A stretch of 64,000 nucleotides of DNA from Flavobacterium anhuiense (GCF_004151235.1 NZ_JUIV01000006.1:1-64000); one strand, 5' to 3'; counted from the first letter of the stretch, positions 30,715-40,521 are shown. Numbers and translations are program-made. The notes: generated from the sequence alone by a model not told the origin.

Positions 30715-30811
30715 GTCATTTCGACGAAGGAGAAATCTTCGCAAGAAATTAACACAAAGTCTATCAAGCATGCGGAGCTACTAACGAAGATTTCTCCTTC
30801 GTCGAAATGAC
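30715..30811. repeat. Family A inverted repeat, copy 6
   Basis: Perfect arms GTCATTTCGACGAAGGAGAA and TTCTCCTTCGTCGAAATGAC. It follows the double hairpin at 30654 in the 261-base spacer before the beta-helix/TIM fusion gene. Confidence 0.8.
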
Positions 30812-30897
30812 AAGATTGTGGAAAAAGACAAACCTAAAAATTATATGAGCTTATATTACTTATATGGTTTAATTTTAAAGTCTAAAAAAATAATAAG

Positions 30898-33800
30898 GTG
30901 AATTTTATCCAGTTAAAAAATACAATCTCTCTTCAAAAAGATAAAATAGTTTTATCTGGTTTGGCGATGCTTTTCAGTATAAACATCACAGCCCAAAATA
31001 ATTTCCCAGATATCGTAAAAACCAAAGAAGGAAAACTTTCTTTCACAACAGATAATCAAGGTAATCAAATCCCAGATTTTTCTTTTGCAGGATATAGAAA
31101 TTCTGAAGTTGCGATTCCGAATCTGGAAAACAAGATTTTTGTTTCCAAACAAGAAGAAGATGCAACGCAGAAAATCCAAAACGCTATTGATTATGTAAGC
31201 GCATTAAAACCAGATAAAACTGGTTTTCGAGGAGCAGTTTTGTTAGATAAAGGAATTTTTAAAATCAGCGGAACATTATACATCAAAAAATCAGGAGTAG
31301 TTTTAAGAGGAAGCGGAAATACTGAAAACGGAACCGTACTTTTAGGAATTGGATTAGAAAGAGAAGCTTTAATTAGAGTTTTAGGTGAAAGTGATAAAGT
31401 GTATAAAGATTCATTTGAATTTGCGAATGCTTATACGCCGCTTGGAACTCAGAAAATCCAATTAAAAAACACATCAAAATTAAAAGTTGGAGACGAAATC
31501 GAAATCAGTAAACCTTTAACGGATAATTTCATTAAAGAAGTAAACATGCAGGATTTCGGCGGAGAAACTTCTTGGATTGGCTGGAAAAAAGGCGATTGGA
31601 CTACAACTTGGAATCGTGTCGTAACTAAAATAAACGGAAATGAAGTAACAGTTAACGCTCCAATTACAATGTCTTTGGATGATGTTTTCGGAATTTCAAA
31701 AGTAACTGTTTATTCATGGGCAGGAAGAATCGAACATATCGGAATTGAAAATATCTTAATAAAATCAACTTACAATCCTTCAAATTTAAAAGATGAAGAA
31801 CACCGTTGGCAGGCAATCAGTATTGAAAACGCAAGAAATGCTTGGGTGAAACAGGTTAATTTCAAACATTTTGCAGGCGGAGCCGTTACGGTTTTAAAAA
31901 CAAGTCAACAAGTAACTGTTGAAGATTGTATTGCAACTGAACCGATTTCAGAGATTGCTTCATTTAGAAGACATACTTTTTATACAGAAGGTCAGCAGAC
32001 TTTATTCCAACGCTGTTATTCAGAATTTGGATATCATGATTTCGCCGTGGGCGGATTTGGAACAACGGGTCCAAATGCGTTTGTTCAGTGCGAATCGCAT
32101 TTACCATTCGAAAACAGCGGTGCAATCGGAAGCTGGGCAACTGGAGTTTTATTTGACATTGCCAATATCGATGGGAAATCTTTAAGTTATAACAACAGAG
32201 AACAAGGCGGAAGAGGTGCAGGTTGGACAGCAGCGAATTCTGTAATTTGGGAATCATCAGCATCAAAAGTAGAATGTTATAGTCCGCCAACAGCGCAAAA
32301 CTGGGCATTTGGAGTTTGGGGACAATTTGGAGGAAACGGACATTGGAAAAACGTAAACGAACATATTAGTCCAAGAAGTTTATTCTACACACAGTTAGAA
32401 GCCAGATTAGGAAAACTTCCAGTTCAACCTTTTATTTATGATTTAGGTTCAGAAGCTTCTTCAAGTCCGAGTATAGAAGTAGCTGCGGAATTGACTAAAA
32501 ACTCGGCAACGACAGCAAAAAGTTTACAAGAATTGATTGTAGAAGCTTCAAAAGCAAATCCGATAAACACAGACAGTAAAGGTTTAAAAAATGCAAACGA
32601 TATAAAAGTTGTTCCAAATAAAACAAAAAAATCGACTTCAAAAGTAATCACAGTAAATGGTTGGTTAACTTTTGATGGAAAAGTAATTGCAGGAAAACAA
32701 ACCAATGTAGCATGGTGGAGAGGTGATTTAAGTGATGATTTCGTAAACAAATCTACACCACACATTACTCGTTTCGTTCCAGGAAGAACAGGAAACGGAT
32801 TAACAGATAAAGTGCAGGAAACGGTAGATTATTTGACTAAAAATAATATCGTTGCTTTAGAACATAATTACGGATTATGGTACGACAGAAGAATGGACGA
32901 TCACGAACGCGTTCGCAGAGTCGATGATGATGTTTGGCCTCCGTTTTACGAACAGCCTTTTGCAAGAAGCGGAAAAGATTTTGCTTGGGATCATTTGAGC
33001 AAATATGATTTAACAAAATTCAATGATTGGTACTGGAGTCGTTTAGCGCAGTTTGCAACATTAGCAGAACCAAACGGACAATTGTTAATCAATCAGCAAT
33101 ATTTTCAGCATAATATTTTAGAAGCTGGAGCACACTGGGCAAGTTCACCTTGGCGTTCTGCAAACAATATTAACAGCACAGGATTTCCAGAACCTCCACC
33201 TTATGCAGGAGACAAACGCATTTTCATGGCGGAGCAGTTTTATGATATTACGAATGCTCAAAGGAGAAAATTACACGAAGGTTTCATTAGAAAATCATTT
33301 GAGAACTTTCAGGAAAACAGCAATGTAATTCAACTCACAAGTGCCGAATATACAGGTCCATTACACTTTATGGAATTTTGGTTAGACCAAGCTCAAAAAT
33401 GGAAAGATGAAACTGGTAAAAAAGGTTTAATTGGTTTAAGCGCGACAAAAGATGTTCAGGATGCTATTTTGAATGATGCCAAAAGAGTAAAAACAGTTGA
33501 TGTAATCGACATTCGTTATTGGTATTATAAAGAAGACGGTTCTGCTTATGCACCGCAAGGCGGAGTTAATTTAGCACCAAGACAGCATGCCAGAAAACTA
33601 AAAACCGGAAAAGAAACCGATAATCAAGTTTATCGTGCAGTTCGTGAATACCGAGAAAAATATCCGGAAAAAGTCATTTTATATTCAACAGACGGTTCTT
33701 CAAGATTTGCATGGCCGGCTTTAATGGCAGGAGCTTCATTGCCAAACATTCCGAAAATTGAATTGCCTCAATTTTATGCCGCTTTAAGCGAAATGAAATT

Positions 33801-34050
33801 AGTTGACGGCAATACGTTTTCAGATAATCTTTGGAAATTAGAAAACAAAGGAAAAAGTTATCTTTTCTATTTAAAAAATAATCAGGATATCACAATCGAT
33901 TTATCAAATGAAAAAGGAACATTTGAAGTATTTGCAATTAATGCAACGACAGGAAATACAACAAAAAAGGCCAACATCAGCGGAGGAAAACAATTCACAA
34001 TTCCACAAGCCGAAATAAAAGAAAAAGTGCTTTTTGTAGCAAGAAAGTAA
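30898..34050 (+). CDS. Beta-helix plus TIM-barrel-like fusion protein (DUF6298-like), putative new pectin enzyme
   Basis: 1050 residues starting at GTG, exported (IVLSGLAMLFSINITAQ). Residues about 75-510 form a right-handed parallel beta-helix (TLYIKKSGVVLRGSGN, IEHIGIENILIKST, WVKQVNFKHFAGGAVTVLKT, TLFQRCYSEFGYHDFAVGG). A Ser/Lys/Asn-rich linker follows (about 525-590). Residues about 590-960 look like a TIM barrel (ALEHNYGLWYDRRMDDHERV, LINQQYFQHNILEAG, LTSAEYTGP with E817, DVIDIRYWYYKEDG, YSTDGSSRFAWPALMAG), and a short C-terminal sandwich ends the protein. I believe the C-terminal half corresponds to DUF6298, but the activity is unknown to me. Flanking genes (PL1, GH140-like, GH28) point to pectin. 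The helix could be a lyase or a binding scaffold. The start has no clear alternative in frame. Confidence 0.78.
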   Translation: MNFIQLKNTISLQKDKIVLSGLAMLFSINITAQNNFPDIVKTKEGKLSFTTDNQGNQIPDFSFAGYRNSEVAIPNLENKIFVSKQEEDATQKIQNAIDYVSALKPDKTGFRGAVLLDKGIFKISGTLYIKKSGVVLRGSGNTENGTVLLGIGLEREALIRVLGESDKVYKDSFEFANAYTPLGTQKIQLKNTSKLKVGDEIEISKPLTDNFIKEVNMQDFGGETSWIGWKKGDWTTTWNRVVTKINGNEVTVNAPITMSLDDVFGISKVTVYSWAGRIEHIGIENILIKSTYNPSNLKDEEHRWQAISIENARNAWVKQVNFKHFAGGAVTVLKTSQQVTVEDCIATEPISEIASFRRHTFYTEGQQTLFQRCYSEFGYHDFAVGGFGTTGPNAFVQCESHLPFENSGAIGSWATGVLFDIANIDGKSLSYNNREQGGRGAGWTAANSVIWESSASKVECYSPPTAQNWAFGVWGQFGGNGHWKNVNEHISPRSLFYTQLEARLGKLPVQPFIYDLGSEASSSPSIEVAAELTKNSATTAKSLQELIVEASKANPINTDSKGLKNANDIKVVPNKTKKSTSKVITVNGWLTFDGKVIAGKQTNVAWWRGDLSDDFVNKSTPHITRFVPGRTGNGLTDKVQETVDYLTKNNIVALEHNYGLWYDRRMDDHERVRRVDDDVWPPFYEQPFARSGKDFAWDHLSKYDLTKFNDWYWSRLAQFATLAEPNGQLLINQQYFQHNILEAGAHWASSPWRSANNINSTGFPEPPPYAGDKRIFMAEQFYDITNAQRRKLHEGFIRKSFENFQENSNVIQLTSAEYTGPLHFMEFWLDQAQKWKDETGKKGLIGLSATKDVQDAILNDAKRVKTVDVIDIRYWYYKEDGSAYAPQGGVNLAPRQHARKLKTGKETDNQVYRAVREYREKYPEKVILYSTDGSSRFAWPALMAGASLPNIPKIELPQFYAALSEMKLVDGNTFSDNLWKLENKGKSYLFYLKNNQDITIDLSNEKGTFEVFAINATTGNTTKKANISGGKQFTIPQAEIKEKVLFVARK

Positions 34051-34058
34051 AAGTTAAT

Positions 34059-34270
34059 AGCCATGAATTCACGAATTAATTAAAAAAATAAATCTGTTTA
34101 ATTTGCCAAATCTGCGAGAGTAAAAAAAATTTCACGCAGATTTAAAAAGATTAAAGCAGATTAAGCAGATTTTTTAAAATTTAGATCTGCGCAAATCTGC
34201 CAAAATCGGCAGAATCTGCGTGAAATAAAAACACAATGATTATAAAAGAAAAATTCGTGAATTCGTGGCT
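34059..34270. repeat. Family C inverted repeat, copy 3, containing family B
   Basis: AGCCATGAATTCACGAATT (34059-34077) pairs with AATTCGTGAATTCGTGGCT (34252-34270). A complete family B element lies between the arms; nothing else is visible in the 256-base spacer. Confidence 0.75.
34130..34225. repeat. Family B inverted repeat, copy 1, nested in family C
   Basis: Arms TTTCACGCAGATTTAAAAAG and ...AGAATCTGCGTGAAA enclose degenerate AGCAGAT/ATCTGC units. The whole element lies between the two arms of a family C repeat (34059-34270). Confidence 0.75.
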
Positions 34271-34306
34271 AAAAACCAAAAAACATAAATTCAAAAACAA
34301 CCCAAA

Positions 34307-35710
34307 ATGAATCTGAAAATTAAATCTTTATACGCTCTTTGTATAAGCTTTATGTTTACAGCACAAAGCGGATTTTCGCAATCTGCTAGAACAAAAGCAT
34401 CTCTGCCTGAAATCAAAGTATCTAAAAATCAGCATTATTTTGTTACCGAAAACGAAAAACCATTTTTCTGGCTAGGCGACACAGGCTGGTTGGCATTTGG
34501 AAAATTGGATAGAGCAGGAATTGAGAAATATTTTAAAGACAGAAAAGACAAAGGATTTAATGTAGTTCAGGTCATGGTTTTGCATAACATCAATGCCGTT
34601 AACGTTTATGGCGCTTCGGCTTTAATTAACGAAGACGTTTCAAAACCGTTGATTACGGCTGGAAATGATTTCAAAGATGCGAAGCAATACGATTACTGGG
34701 ATCATGTAGATTATACTTTAGACGTGGCTCAGAAAAACGGAATTTACTTAGCAATGGTTCCAGTTTGGGGAACCAACGTCTCAAAAGGAAATAAAGTAAG
34801 CAAAGAACAAGCAACCGTTTACGCTAAATTCTTGGCCGACAGATATAAAAACAGAACCAACCTAATCTGGTTAAACGGTGGAGACACACACGGAAACGAA
34901 TTTCAGGATATTTGGAATGTGATCGGGAATACTTTAAAAAGCAACAATCGAAACCAGTTAGTGACTTTTCACCCGTTTGGAAGAACCGATTCTTCAGAGA
35001 ATTTTCATAATGAAAAATGGCTGGATTTCAATATGTTTCAATCAGGACATAGAAGATACGATCAGGATTCATCAAAAACGAATTTCAAAGAAGACAATTA
35101 CAAGTTTGTCCTTAGAGATTTCGAATTAAAACCAACAAAACCTACACTTGATGGAGAACCATCTTACGAAGGAATTCCACACGGTTTGCACGATACTTTA
35201 CAACCAAAATGGACAGCAAACGACGTTCGCCGTTACGGATATTGGTCGGTTTTATCAGGTGGGGCAGGTTACACATACGGACACAATGCCGTAATGCAAA
35301 TGTTCAGAAAAGGTGATAAACCAGCGTACGGAAACAAAGAATTATGGACATCAGCCATCAATGCTCCCGGAGCAAAACAAATGGTTTATATTAAGAAATT
35401 AATGGAAGAAGTACCATTTTTAGAAGGAGTGCCAGATGTTTCTTTAGTAGTAAACCAAGGCGAGAAATATGATTATATTCCAGCCATAAGAGGAGAAAAA
35501 TACGCTTTATTATACACGTACAACGGAAGAATAATAGAAGTAAAACTTGGAAAAATTGCTGGGGATAAATTCGAAGCAAGTTGGTACAATCCAAGAAATG
35601 GTAAGAAAACTAAAATCGGAACATTTGATAACAAAGGGACTCAGAATTTTCAACCAGAAGGTAAAAAAGAAGATGGCAATGACTGGGTTTTGATTTTGAA
35701 GTCAAAGTAA
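34307..35710 (+). CDS. GH140-like apiosidase (DUF4038 family)
   Basis: 467 residues, exported (SLYALCISFMFTAQSGFSQ). It has the DUF4038 TIM barrel start (FFWLGDTGWLAFGKLDRAGI, RKDKGFNVVQVMVLHN), then LIWLNGGDTHGNE with D193 and PTLDGEPSYEGIPHG with E284, which are the likely catalytic pair; the Bacteroides RG-II enzyme BT1012 uses an Asp and a Glu at similar places. A C-terminal sandwich (YALLYTYNGRIIEVKLG, ASWYNPRNGKKTKIG) completes the family architecture. GH140 enzymes hydrolyse the apiose-to-backbone linkage of RG-II and so release whole side chains. This gene is one of the strongest single indications that RG-II is the substrate, though DUF4038 proteins also occur in other loci. Confidence 0.88.
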   Translation: MNLKIKSLYALCISFMFTAQSGFSQSARTKASLPEIKVSKNQHYFVTENEKPFFWLGDTGWLAFGKLDRAGIEKYFKDRKDKGFNVVQVMVLHNINAVNVYGASALINEDVSKPLITAGNDFKDAKQYDYWDHVDYTLDVAQKNGIYLAMVPVWGTNVSKGNKVSKEQATVYAKFLADRYKNRTNLIWLNGGDTHGNEFQDIWNVIGNTLKSNNRNQLVTFHPFGRTDSSENFHNEKWLDFNMFQSGHRRYDQDSSKTNFKEDNYKFVLRDFELKPTKPTLDGEPSYEGIPHGLHDTLQPKWTANDVRRYGYWSVLSGGAGYTYGHNAVMQMFRKGDKPAYGNKELWTSAINAPGAKQMVYIKKLMEEVPFLEGVPDVSLVVNQGEKYDYIPAIRGEKYALLYTYNGRIIEVKLGKIAGDKFEASWYNPRNGKKTKIGTFDNKGTQNFQPEGKKEDGNDWVLILKSK

Positions 35711-35721
35711 CCACTCAGTTT

Positions 35722-35819
35722 GTCATTCCGAGGAACGAGGAATCACACTCGAGAATCGACAAAGATTGGAGAATTACTTTACGTAATTTCTAGTGAGATT
35801 TCCCCTTCGTCGAAATGAC
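35722..35819. repeat. Family A inverted repeat, copy 7, hybrid arms
   Basis: The left arm is of the GTCATTCCGAGGAACGAGGA subtype while the right arm is TTCCCCTTCGTCGAAATGAC, so this copy looks like a recombinant of two subtypes. It directly precedes a family B repeat (35839-35934). Confidence 0.75.
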
Positions 35820-35838
35820 AAAAAATAAGAATAAAATA

Positions 35839-35934
35839 TTTCACGCAGATTTAAAAAGATTTAAGCAGATTCTGCAGATATTTTTAAAATATAAATCAGC
35901 GTTGATCTGCCAAAATCTGCAAGATCTGCGTGAA
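35839..35934. repeat. Family B inverted repeat, copy 2
   Basis: Arms TTTCACGCAGATTTAAAAAG and AAGATCTGCGTGAAA. It is part of the false upstream extension of the GH28 frame. Confidence 0.75.
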
Positions 35935-35949
35935 ACCAAAAATACAACT

Positions 35950-37518
35950 ATGAAAAATATACTAATAATACTCTGCTTCATAACAGGATTAAACACCACT
36001 TTTGCACAAGACGGTTGGATAAACATCCTAAAAGAAGGCGGGAACAACAAAGGAATAAAATGCACTCAAGCCATTCAGAATGCTATCGAAAAAGCATCTA
36101 AAAACGGCGGAGGAACCATCTTTTTCCCTGCAGGAGAATATTTAACGGGAGCTTTAACACTAAAAAGCAACATTACAATTCACTTAGATTCTGGAGCACT
36201 TTTAAAGTTTTCAGAGAACTTCGATGATTTTCTTCCTTATGTAGAAATGCGTTACGAAGGAATTGTAATGAAAAGTTTCCAACCCTTGTTTTATGCAAAA
36301 GATGTAGAAAATATCACCATTACAGGAAGAGGCGTAATCGACGGACAAGGAAAAGCATGGTGGAACGAAGTTTATCGAATAGAAACAGCAAAAGAACCCC
36401 TTCCTCCAACCAAATATCAAACGATGTGGGAAGAGCAAAATAAAGGTCTTTACACTGAACCATATTATAAAAGAACAGTCGATAAGAAATTTTTTAGACC
36501 CTCTTTCTTTCAGGCTTACAACTGCAAAAACATTTTAATTGAAGGTGTTACGTTTCAAAATTCGCCTTTCTGGACAATCAATCCTGAATTCTGTGATAAT
36601 GTAACGGTTACAGGAATTTCTATTTTCAATCCGCATTCGCCAAATACAGACGGAATCAATCCTTCTTCATGCACCAATGTTCATATCTCAAACTGCCATA
36701 TTAGCGTTGGCGACGATTGTATTACTATCAAATCAGGAAGAGACGGAGACGGACGTAAATATGGAAAAGCGACAGAAAATGTAACAATCACAAATTGTAC
36801 GATGTTAAGCGGTCATGGCGGAGTGGTTATCGGTAGCGAAATGTCGGGTGGAATCAAAAAAATCACGATTTCAAACTGTGTTTTTGACGGAACAGATCGT
36901 GGAATCCGTATTAAGTCGGCTCGTGGAAGAGGTGGCGTTGTAGAAGATATTCGTGTCGATAATATTGTCATGAAAAACATCAAAGAAGAAGCCATCGTTT
37001 TAAGTCTTTTCTACGATAAGGGAACTACAGTTGAACCTGTAACCGAGAAAACGCCGATTTTCAGAAACATCCACATGAGCAATATTACGGCTTCAAACGT
37101 AAACAAAGCCGGACAGATTTTAGGAATTACTGAAATGCCAATTCAAAATATCACTTTCTCTAACATCAATATGGATGGAAAAGAAGGATTTACGGTAAGC
37201 ACAGCAACAGATGTTGAATTTCACGATGTAAAAGTAAACGCAACCGTTGGTTCGTCTTTCAAAATCTCAGATTCAAAAAATGTAATTTTAGACAATGTAG
37301 GATCTTCAACAGCGATAAAAGGAGTTCCAGTTATCAAATTAGATAATGTTTCGAATGCGTTAATCAACAATAATTTTCCATTCAATCTAACTGATATTTT
37401 TATTGAAGCTGATGGAAAAGAAACTAAAAACATTTTTTTAAAAAACAATGTTTTAAACAACGTAACAACGAAAATCAAAAAAGGAGCTTCTTTAGATAAA
37501 AAAGCAATTACAGAATAG
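35950..37518 (+). CDS. GH28 polygalacturonase
   Basis: 522 residues with signal peptide (NILIILCFITGLNTTFAQ). It is a right-handed beta-helix with all GH28 motifs: NTDGINPSSC (D234), VGDDCITIKSG (D255 and D256), SGHGGVVIGSE (H289), RGIRIKSARGRGG (R320 and K322). The aspartates are the inverting catalytic residues, and the HGG and RIK motifs bind galacturonate. It hydrolyses homogalacturonan or exo-acting galacturonide linkages; the family in RG-II loci also trims backbone remnants. The open frame continues upstream to 35815, but those 45 codons are the end of a family A repeat and a whole family B repeat; ATG 35950 starts a normal signal peptide. Confidence 0.94.
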   Translation: MKNILIILCFITGLNTTFAQDGWINILKEGGNNKGIKCTQAIQNAIEKASKNGGGTIFFPAGEYLTGALTLKSNITIHLDSGALLKFSENFDDFLPYVEMRYEGIVMKSFQPLFYAKDVENITITGRGVIDGQGKAWWNEVYRIETAKEPLPPTKYQTMWEEQNKGLYTEPYYKRTVDKKFFRPSFFQAYNCKNILIEGVTFQNSPFWTINPEFCDNVTVTGISIFNPHSPNTDGINPSSCTNVHISNCHISVGDDCITIKSGRDGDGRKYGKATENVTITNCTMLSGHGGVVIGSEMSGGIKKITISNCVFDGTDRGIRIKSARGRGGVVEDIRVDNIVMKNIKEEAIVLSLFYDKGTTVEPVTEKTPIFRNIHMSNITASNVNKAGQILGITEMPIQNITFSNINMDGKEGFTVSTATDVEFHDVKVNATVGSSFKISDSKNVILDNVGSSTAIKGVPVIKLDNVSNALINNNFPFNLTDIFIEADGKETKNIFLKNNVLNNVTTKIKKGASLDKKAITE

Positions 37519-37598
37519 AGTATAATAACACAGATTTCATGAATTTACATCAATTTTTATTCGTGATAATTAGTGAAATTAGTGTTCAATTTTATATC

Positions 37599-38516
37599 AT
37601 GAAAAAAATATTCATCATAGTAACCCTTTCACTTTTTGCGATTAGTTATTCGCAAAAAAAGAAAGATTTATATCTTTTTACGTCGTTTAGAGAACCTGCA
37701 ACAGAAGGTTTGTATTTGGCATACAGCGAAGACGGTTACAATTGGAAAGGATTGGAAGGATCGTTTTTAAAACCCGAAATCGGAGCCAGTAAAATCATGC
37801 GTGACCCGTCCATCACAAAAGGAGCAGACGGAACCTATCACATGGTTTGGACAACCGATTGGAAAGGCGGAAATGGTTTTGGCTATGCAAGTTCAAAAGA
37901 CTTAATTCATTGGTCTGAACAGCAATATATTCCAGTCATGAAGAATGAGCCAGAAGTAGTAAACGTTTGGGCGCCGGAGATTTTTTATGATGATGTGAAA
38001 AAAGAATACATTATTATTTGGGCATCTACAATTCCGTTTAGATATCCAAAAGGTGTTGAAGAGGAGAAAAACAACCATAGAATGTATTATGTAACGACTA
38101 AGGATTTCAAAATGTTTTCAGATACAAAATTATATTACGATCCAGGTTTCAGCGTAATAGACTGCGTGATTCTCAAGAAAAGCAAAAAAGATTATGTTTT
38201 AGTTTTGAAAGACAATACAAGACCCATGCGAAACATAAAAGTAGCTTTCGGAAAATCACCTTTAGGACCGTTTCAAAAAAGTTCAGCGCCTTTGACAGAA
38301 TATTTATCTGAAGGTCCAACAGTAGTGAAAGTCGATAAAAACTGGCTGTTGTATTATGATAATTACGGTTCAAAAAATTATAAAGCGTTAAGCACAACAG
38401 ATTTTGTTCATTTTGAAGATGTATCCTCCAAAATAAGCCTTCCCGAAGGACACAAACACGGAACGATTACAACAATCTCAGCGGACGTTTTAAAGGGATT
38501 AATTGAAAAGAAATAG
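37599..38516 (+). CDS. GH43-family beta-propeller glycosidase
   Basis: 305 residues, exported (KIFIIVTLSLFAISYSQ), single propeller. The expected GH43 triad is visible: D69 in IMRDPSITKG (base), D188 in FSVIDCVILKK (pKa modulator) and E238 in LSEGPTVVKV (acid), with VWAPEIFYDD as a conserved neighbouring strand. GH43 enzymes usually release alpha-L-arabinofuranose or beta-xylose; some in pectin loci cut galactan. It is short, with no accessory domain. ATG 37599 is preferred to 37539 because the first 20 codons of the longer frame contain the repeat-like phrase AATTAGTGAAATTAGTG and no signal peptide of their own. It lies 80 bases after GH28. Confidence 0.87.
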   Translation: MKKIFIIVTLSLFAISYSQKKKDLYLFTSFREPATEGLYLAYSEDGYNWKGLEGSFLKPEIGASKIMRDPSITKGADGTYHMVWTTDWKGGNGFGYASSKDLIHWSEQQYIPVMKNEPEVVNVWAPEIFYDDVKKEYIIIWASTIPFRYPKGVEEEKNNHRMYYVTTKDFKMFSDTKLYYDPGFSVIDCVILKKSKKDYVLVLKDNTRPMRNIKVAFGKSPLGPFQKSSAPLTEYLSEGPTVVKVDKNWLLYYDNYGSKNYKALSTTDFVHFEDVSSKISLPEGHKHGTITTISADVLKGLIEKK

Positions 38517-38525
38517 AAAAAAAAA

Positions 38526-38634
38526 TTTCACGCAGATTTAAAATGATTTAAGCAGATCAAGCAGATTTTTTAATCTGTATAAAATCAGAAAGATTAAAAT
38601 TAAATCAGCTAAAATCTGCCTAATCTGCGTGAAA
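38526..38634. repeat. Family B inverted repeat, copy 3
   Basis: Arms TTTCACGCAGATTTAAAATG and CTAATCTGCGTGAAA. It encodes the false GTG start at 38629. Confidence 0.75.
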
Positions 38635-38649
38635 CAAAAAAAGTATAAA

Positions 38650-40512
38650 ATGATTACTTTCCAAAACATAAAAACCAACATCATCACAGCCACAATCCTT
38701 TTGGCTTGCACCGTTGTAAATGCACAGAAAGACACAGTCCGTTATGTTGGCAAAACACTATCAAACATCGATTATCATCACGGACAATTAAGTCCTGCGG
38801 TTGGAGTTCACGCCACACAAATCATGCGTGCCAGCCGTGAACATCCAGAAAAAGCAGATGGTTTTGGATGGACGTACAACCATCAGCCGATGATGGCGTA
38901 TTGGAATAACACTTTTTATTTGCATTATTTAAGCGATCCTTCGGGCGAACATATTCCGCCGAGTCAGACTTTATTAATGACTTCTAAAGATGGCGTAACG
39001 TGGACAAAACCAGAAGTGATTTTCCCAATTTACCGTATTCCTGACGGATGGAAAAAAGAAGGCGTTGAAGGTGTTGCCAAAAATTTGGATGCGATTATGC
39101 ACCAGAGAATGGGTTTTTATACCTCAAAAGACAACCGCCTTTTTGCTTTAGCGTATTACGGAATTGCAATGGATGAAAAAGACGATCCAAACGACGGAAA
39201 AGGAATTGGTCGTGTGATTCGTGAAATCAAGAAAGACGGAAGTTTTGGCGAAATCTATTTCATCAGATATAACAAAACTTGGGATAAAACGAAATCGAAA
39301 TTCCCATTTTATACCGCATCAAAAGACAAAGGTTTGAAGAAAGCCTGCGAAGAAATTTTATCAGAGCCGTTAGTTTTACAGCAATGGGTGGAAGAAGCCG
39401 ATCGAGATGACGAATTAATTCCGTTGCAGAAACCATACAAAGCGTTTAGTTATTATCATTTGCCAAATGGAAATGTTGTTGGTTTATGGAAACATGCTTT
39501 AACATCTATCAGCAGAGACGGCGGAAAATCGTGGGATTATATGCCATTGCGTGCGCCAGGATTTGTAAACAGCAATGCTAAAATCTGGGGACAAAAAACA
39601 TCAGACAATCGTTATGCAACGCTTTATAATCCGTCAGAATACCGTTGGCCTTTGGCAATTTCTACAAGTGACGACGGATTGAATTATAAAGATCTTTTAT
39701 TGGTTCATGGCGAAGTAAGTCCGATGCGTTATGGCGGAAACTACAAATCTGCAGGTCCTCAGTATGTTCGCGGAATCACAGAGAAAAATGGAACTCCGCC
39801 AGACGGAAAAATCTGGGTTGGGTACAGTATGAACAAAGAAGATATTTGGGTGGCATCAATTCCTGTTCCAGTAACTTCTGTTGTAAAGGAAAATGTAAAT
39901 GACGTTTTTAATAACCTTCCAGACGGACAAGAATTAAAATTATGGAATACGTACGATCTTTCTTGGGCATCAACAAAAATCGAAAAGAAAGCCGATGGCA
40001 AAAAATGGCTGACGTTAAGAGATCAGGATTATTTTGATTATTCTCGTGTGGAGAGAGTGATTCCGTTCGCAGCAAAAATGGAAGCTGTTTTTACCGTAAT
40101 GCCAGAACAGAATAATCATGGTCTGTTGCAGATTGAATTCCAAAATAAACAAGGTTTGCCATCCGTAAGATTGGTTTTTGACAGCGACGGACAATTGAAA
40201 GTAAAAACGGGAGCACGTTTCAACACAATTGCAAAATACGAGGCGAATAAAATGTACAAAGTTGCGGTAAAATTAGACGCTAAAAACCGTTCGTACACCG
40301 TAAAAGTAAACGACGAAAAAGAGTCAACAAAGATATTGTATGCGCCAACAGATGGTTTTGAACGAATTATGTTCCGCACAGGAGAGCAAAGACATAATCC
40401 AAATCCAGACACAGCGCCAGACATAGACGATTACGACGATCTGCCTCAAACCGGAAAACAAATTCAAGAAGCAGTATTCAATATTGAATCTTTGGTGACT
40501 AAAAAATTATAA
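38650..40512 (+). CDS. BNR-type beta-propeller protein with C-terminal LamG-like domain, unknown activity
   Basis: About 620 residues. The signal ends either at LLAC (possible lipobox) or at VNAQ. The first 400 residues are a sialidase-like propeller with BNR-type strands (TSKDGVTWTKPEVIF, SRDGGKSWDYM, STSDDGLNYKDLL, YVRGITEKNG, WVGYSMNKEDIWVASI) and long conserved loops (GVHATQIMRASREH, YNHQPMMAYWNN, NPSEYRWPLAIS). From about residue 430 a concanavalin-like sandwich follows (FPPDGQELKLW-like start, ERVIPFAAKMEAVFTVM, RLVFDSDGQLKVK, RIMFRTGEQRHNPNPD). This is the BNR_4-like group, which includes both hydrolases and polysaccharide lyases, so the reaction cannot be read from sequence. The GTG at 38629 is the last part of a repeat; ATG 38650 is used. 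Confidence 0.75.
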   Translation: MITFQNIKTNIITATILLACTVVNAQKDTVRYVGKTLSNIDYHHGQLSPAVGVHATQIMRASREHPEKADGFGWTYNHQPMMAYWNNTFYLHYLSDPSGEHIPPSQTLLMTSKDGVTWTKPEVIFPIYRIPDGWKKEGVEGVAKNLDAIMHQRMGFYTSKDNRLFALAYYGIAMDEKDDPNDGKGIGRVIREIKKDGSFGEIYFIRYNKTWDKTKSKFPFYTASKDKGLKKACEEILSEPLVLQQWVEEADRDDELIPLQKPYKAFSYYHLPNGNVVGLWKHALTSISRDGGKSWDYMPLRAPGFVNSNAKIWGQKTSDNRYATLYNPSEYRWPLAISTSDDGLNYKDLLLVHGEVSPMRYGGNYKSAGPQYVRGITEKNGTPPDGKIWVGYSMNKEDIWVASIPVPVTSVVKENVNDVFNNLPDGQELKLWNTYDLSWASTKIEKKADGKKWLTLRDQDYFDYSRVERVIPFAAKMEAVFTVMPEQNNHGLLQIEFQNKQGLPSVRLVFDSDGQLKVKTGARFNTIAKYEANKMYKVAVKLDAKNRSYTVKVNDEKESTKILYAPTDGFERIMFRTGEQRHNPNPDTAPDIDDYDDLPQTGKQIQEAVFNIESLVTKKL

Positions 40513-40521
40513 AAATTAAAT

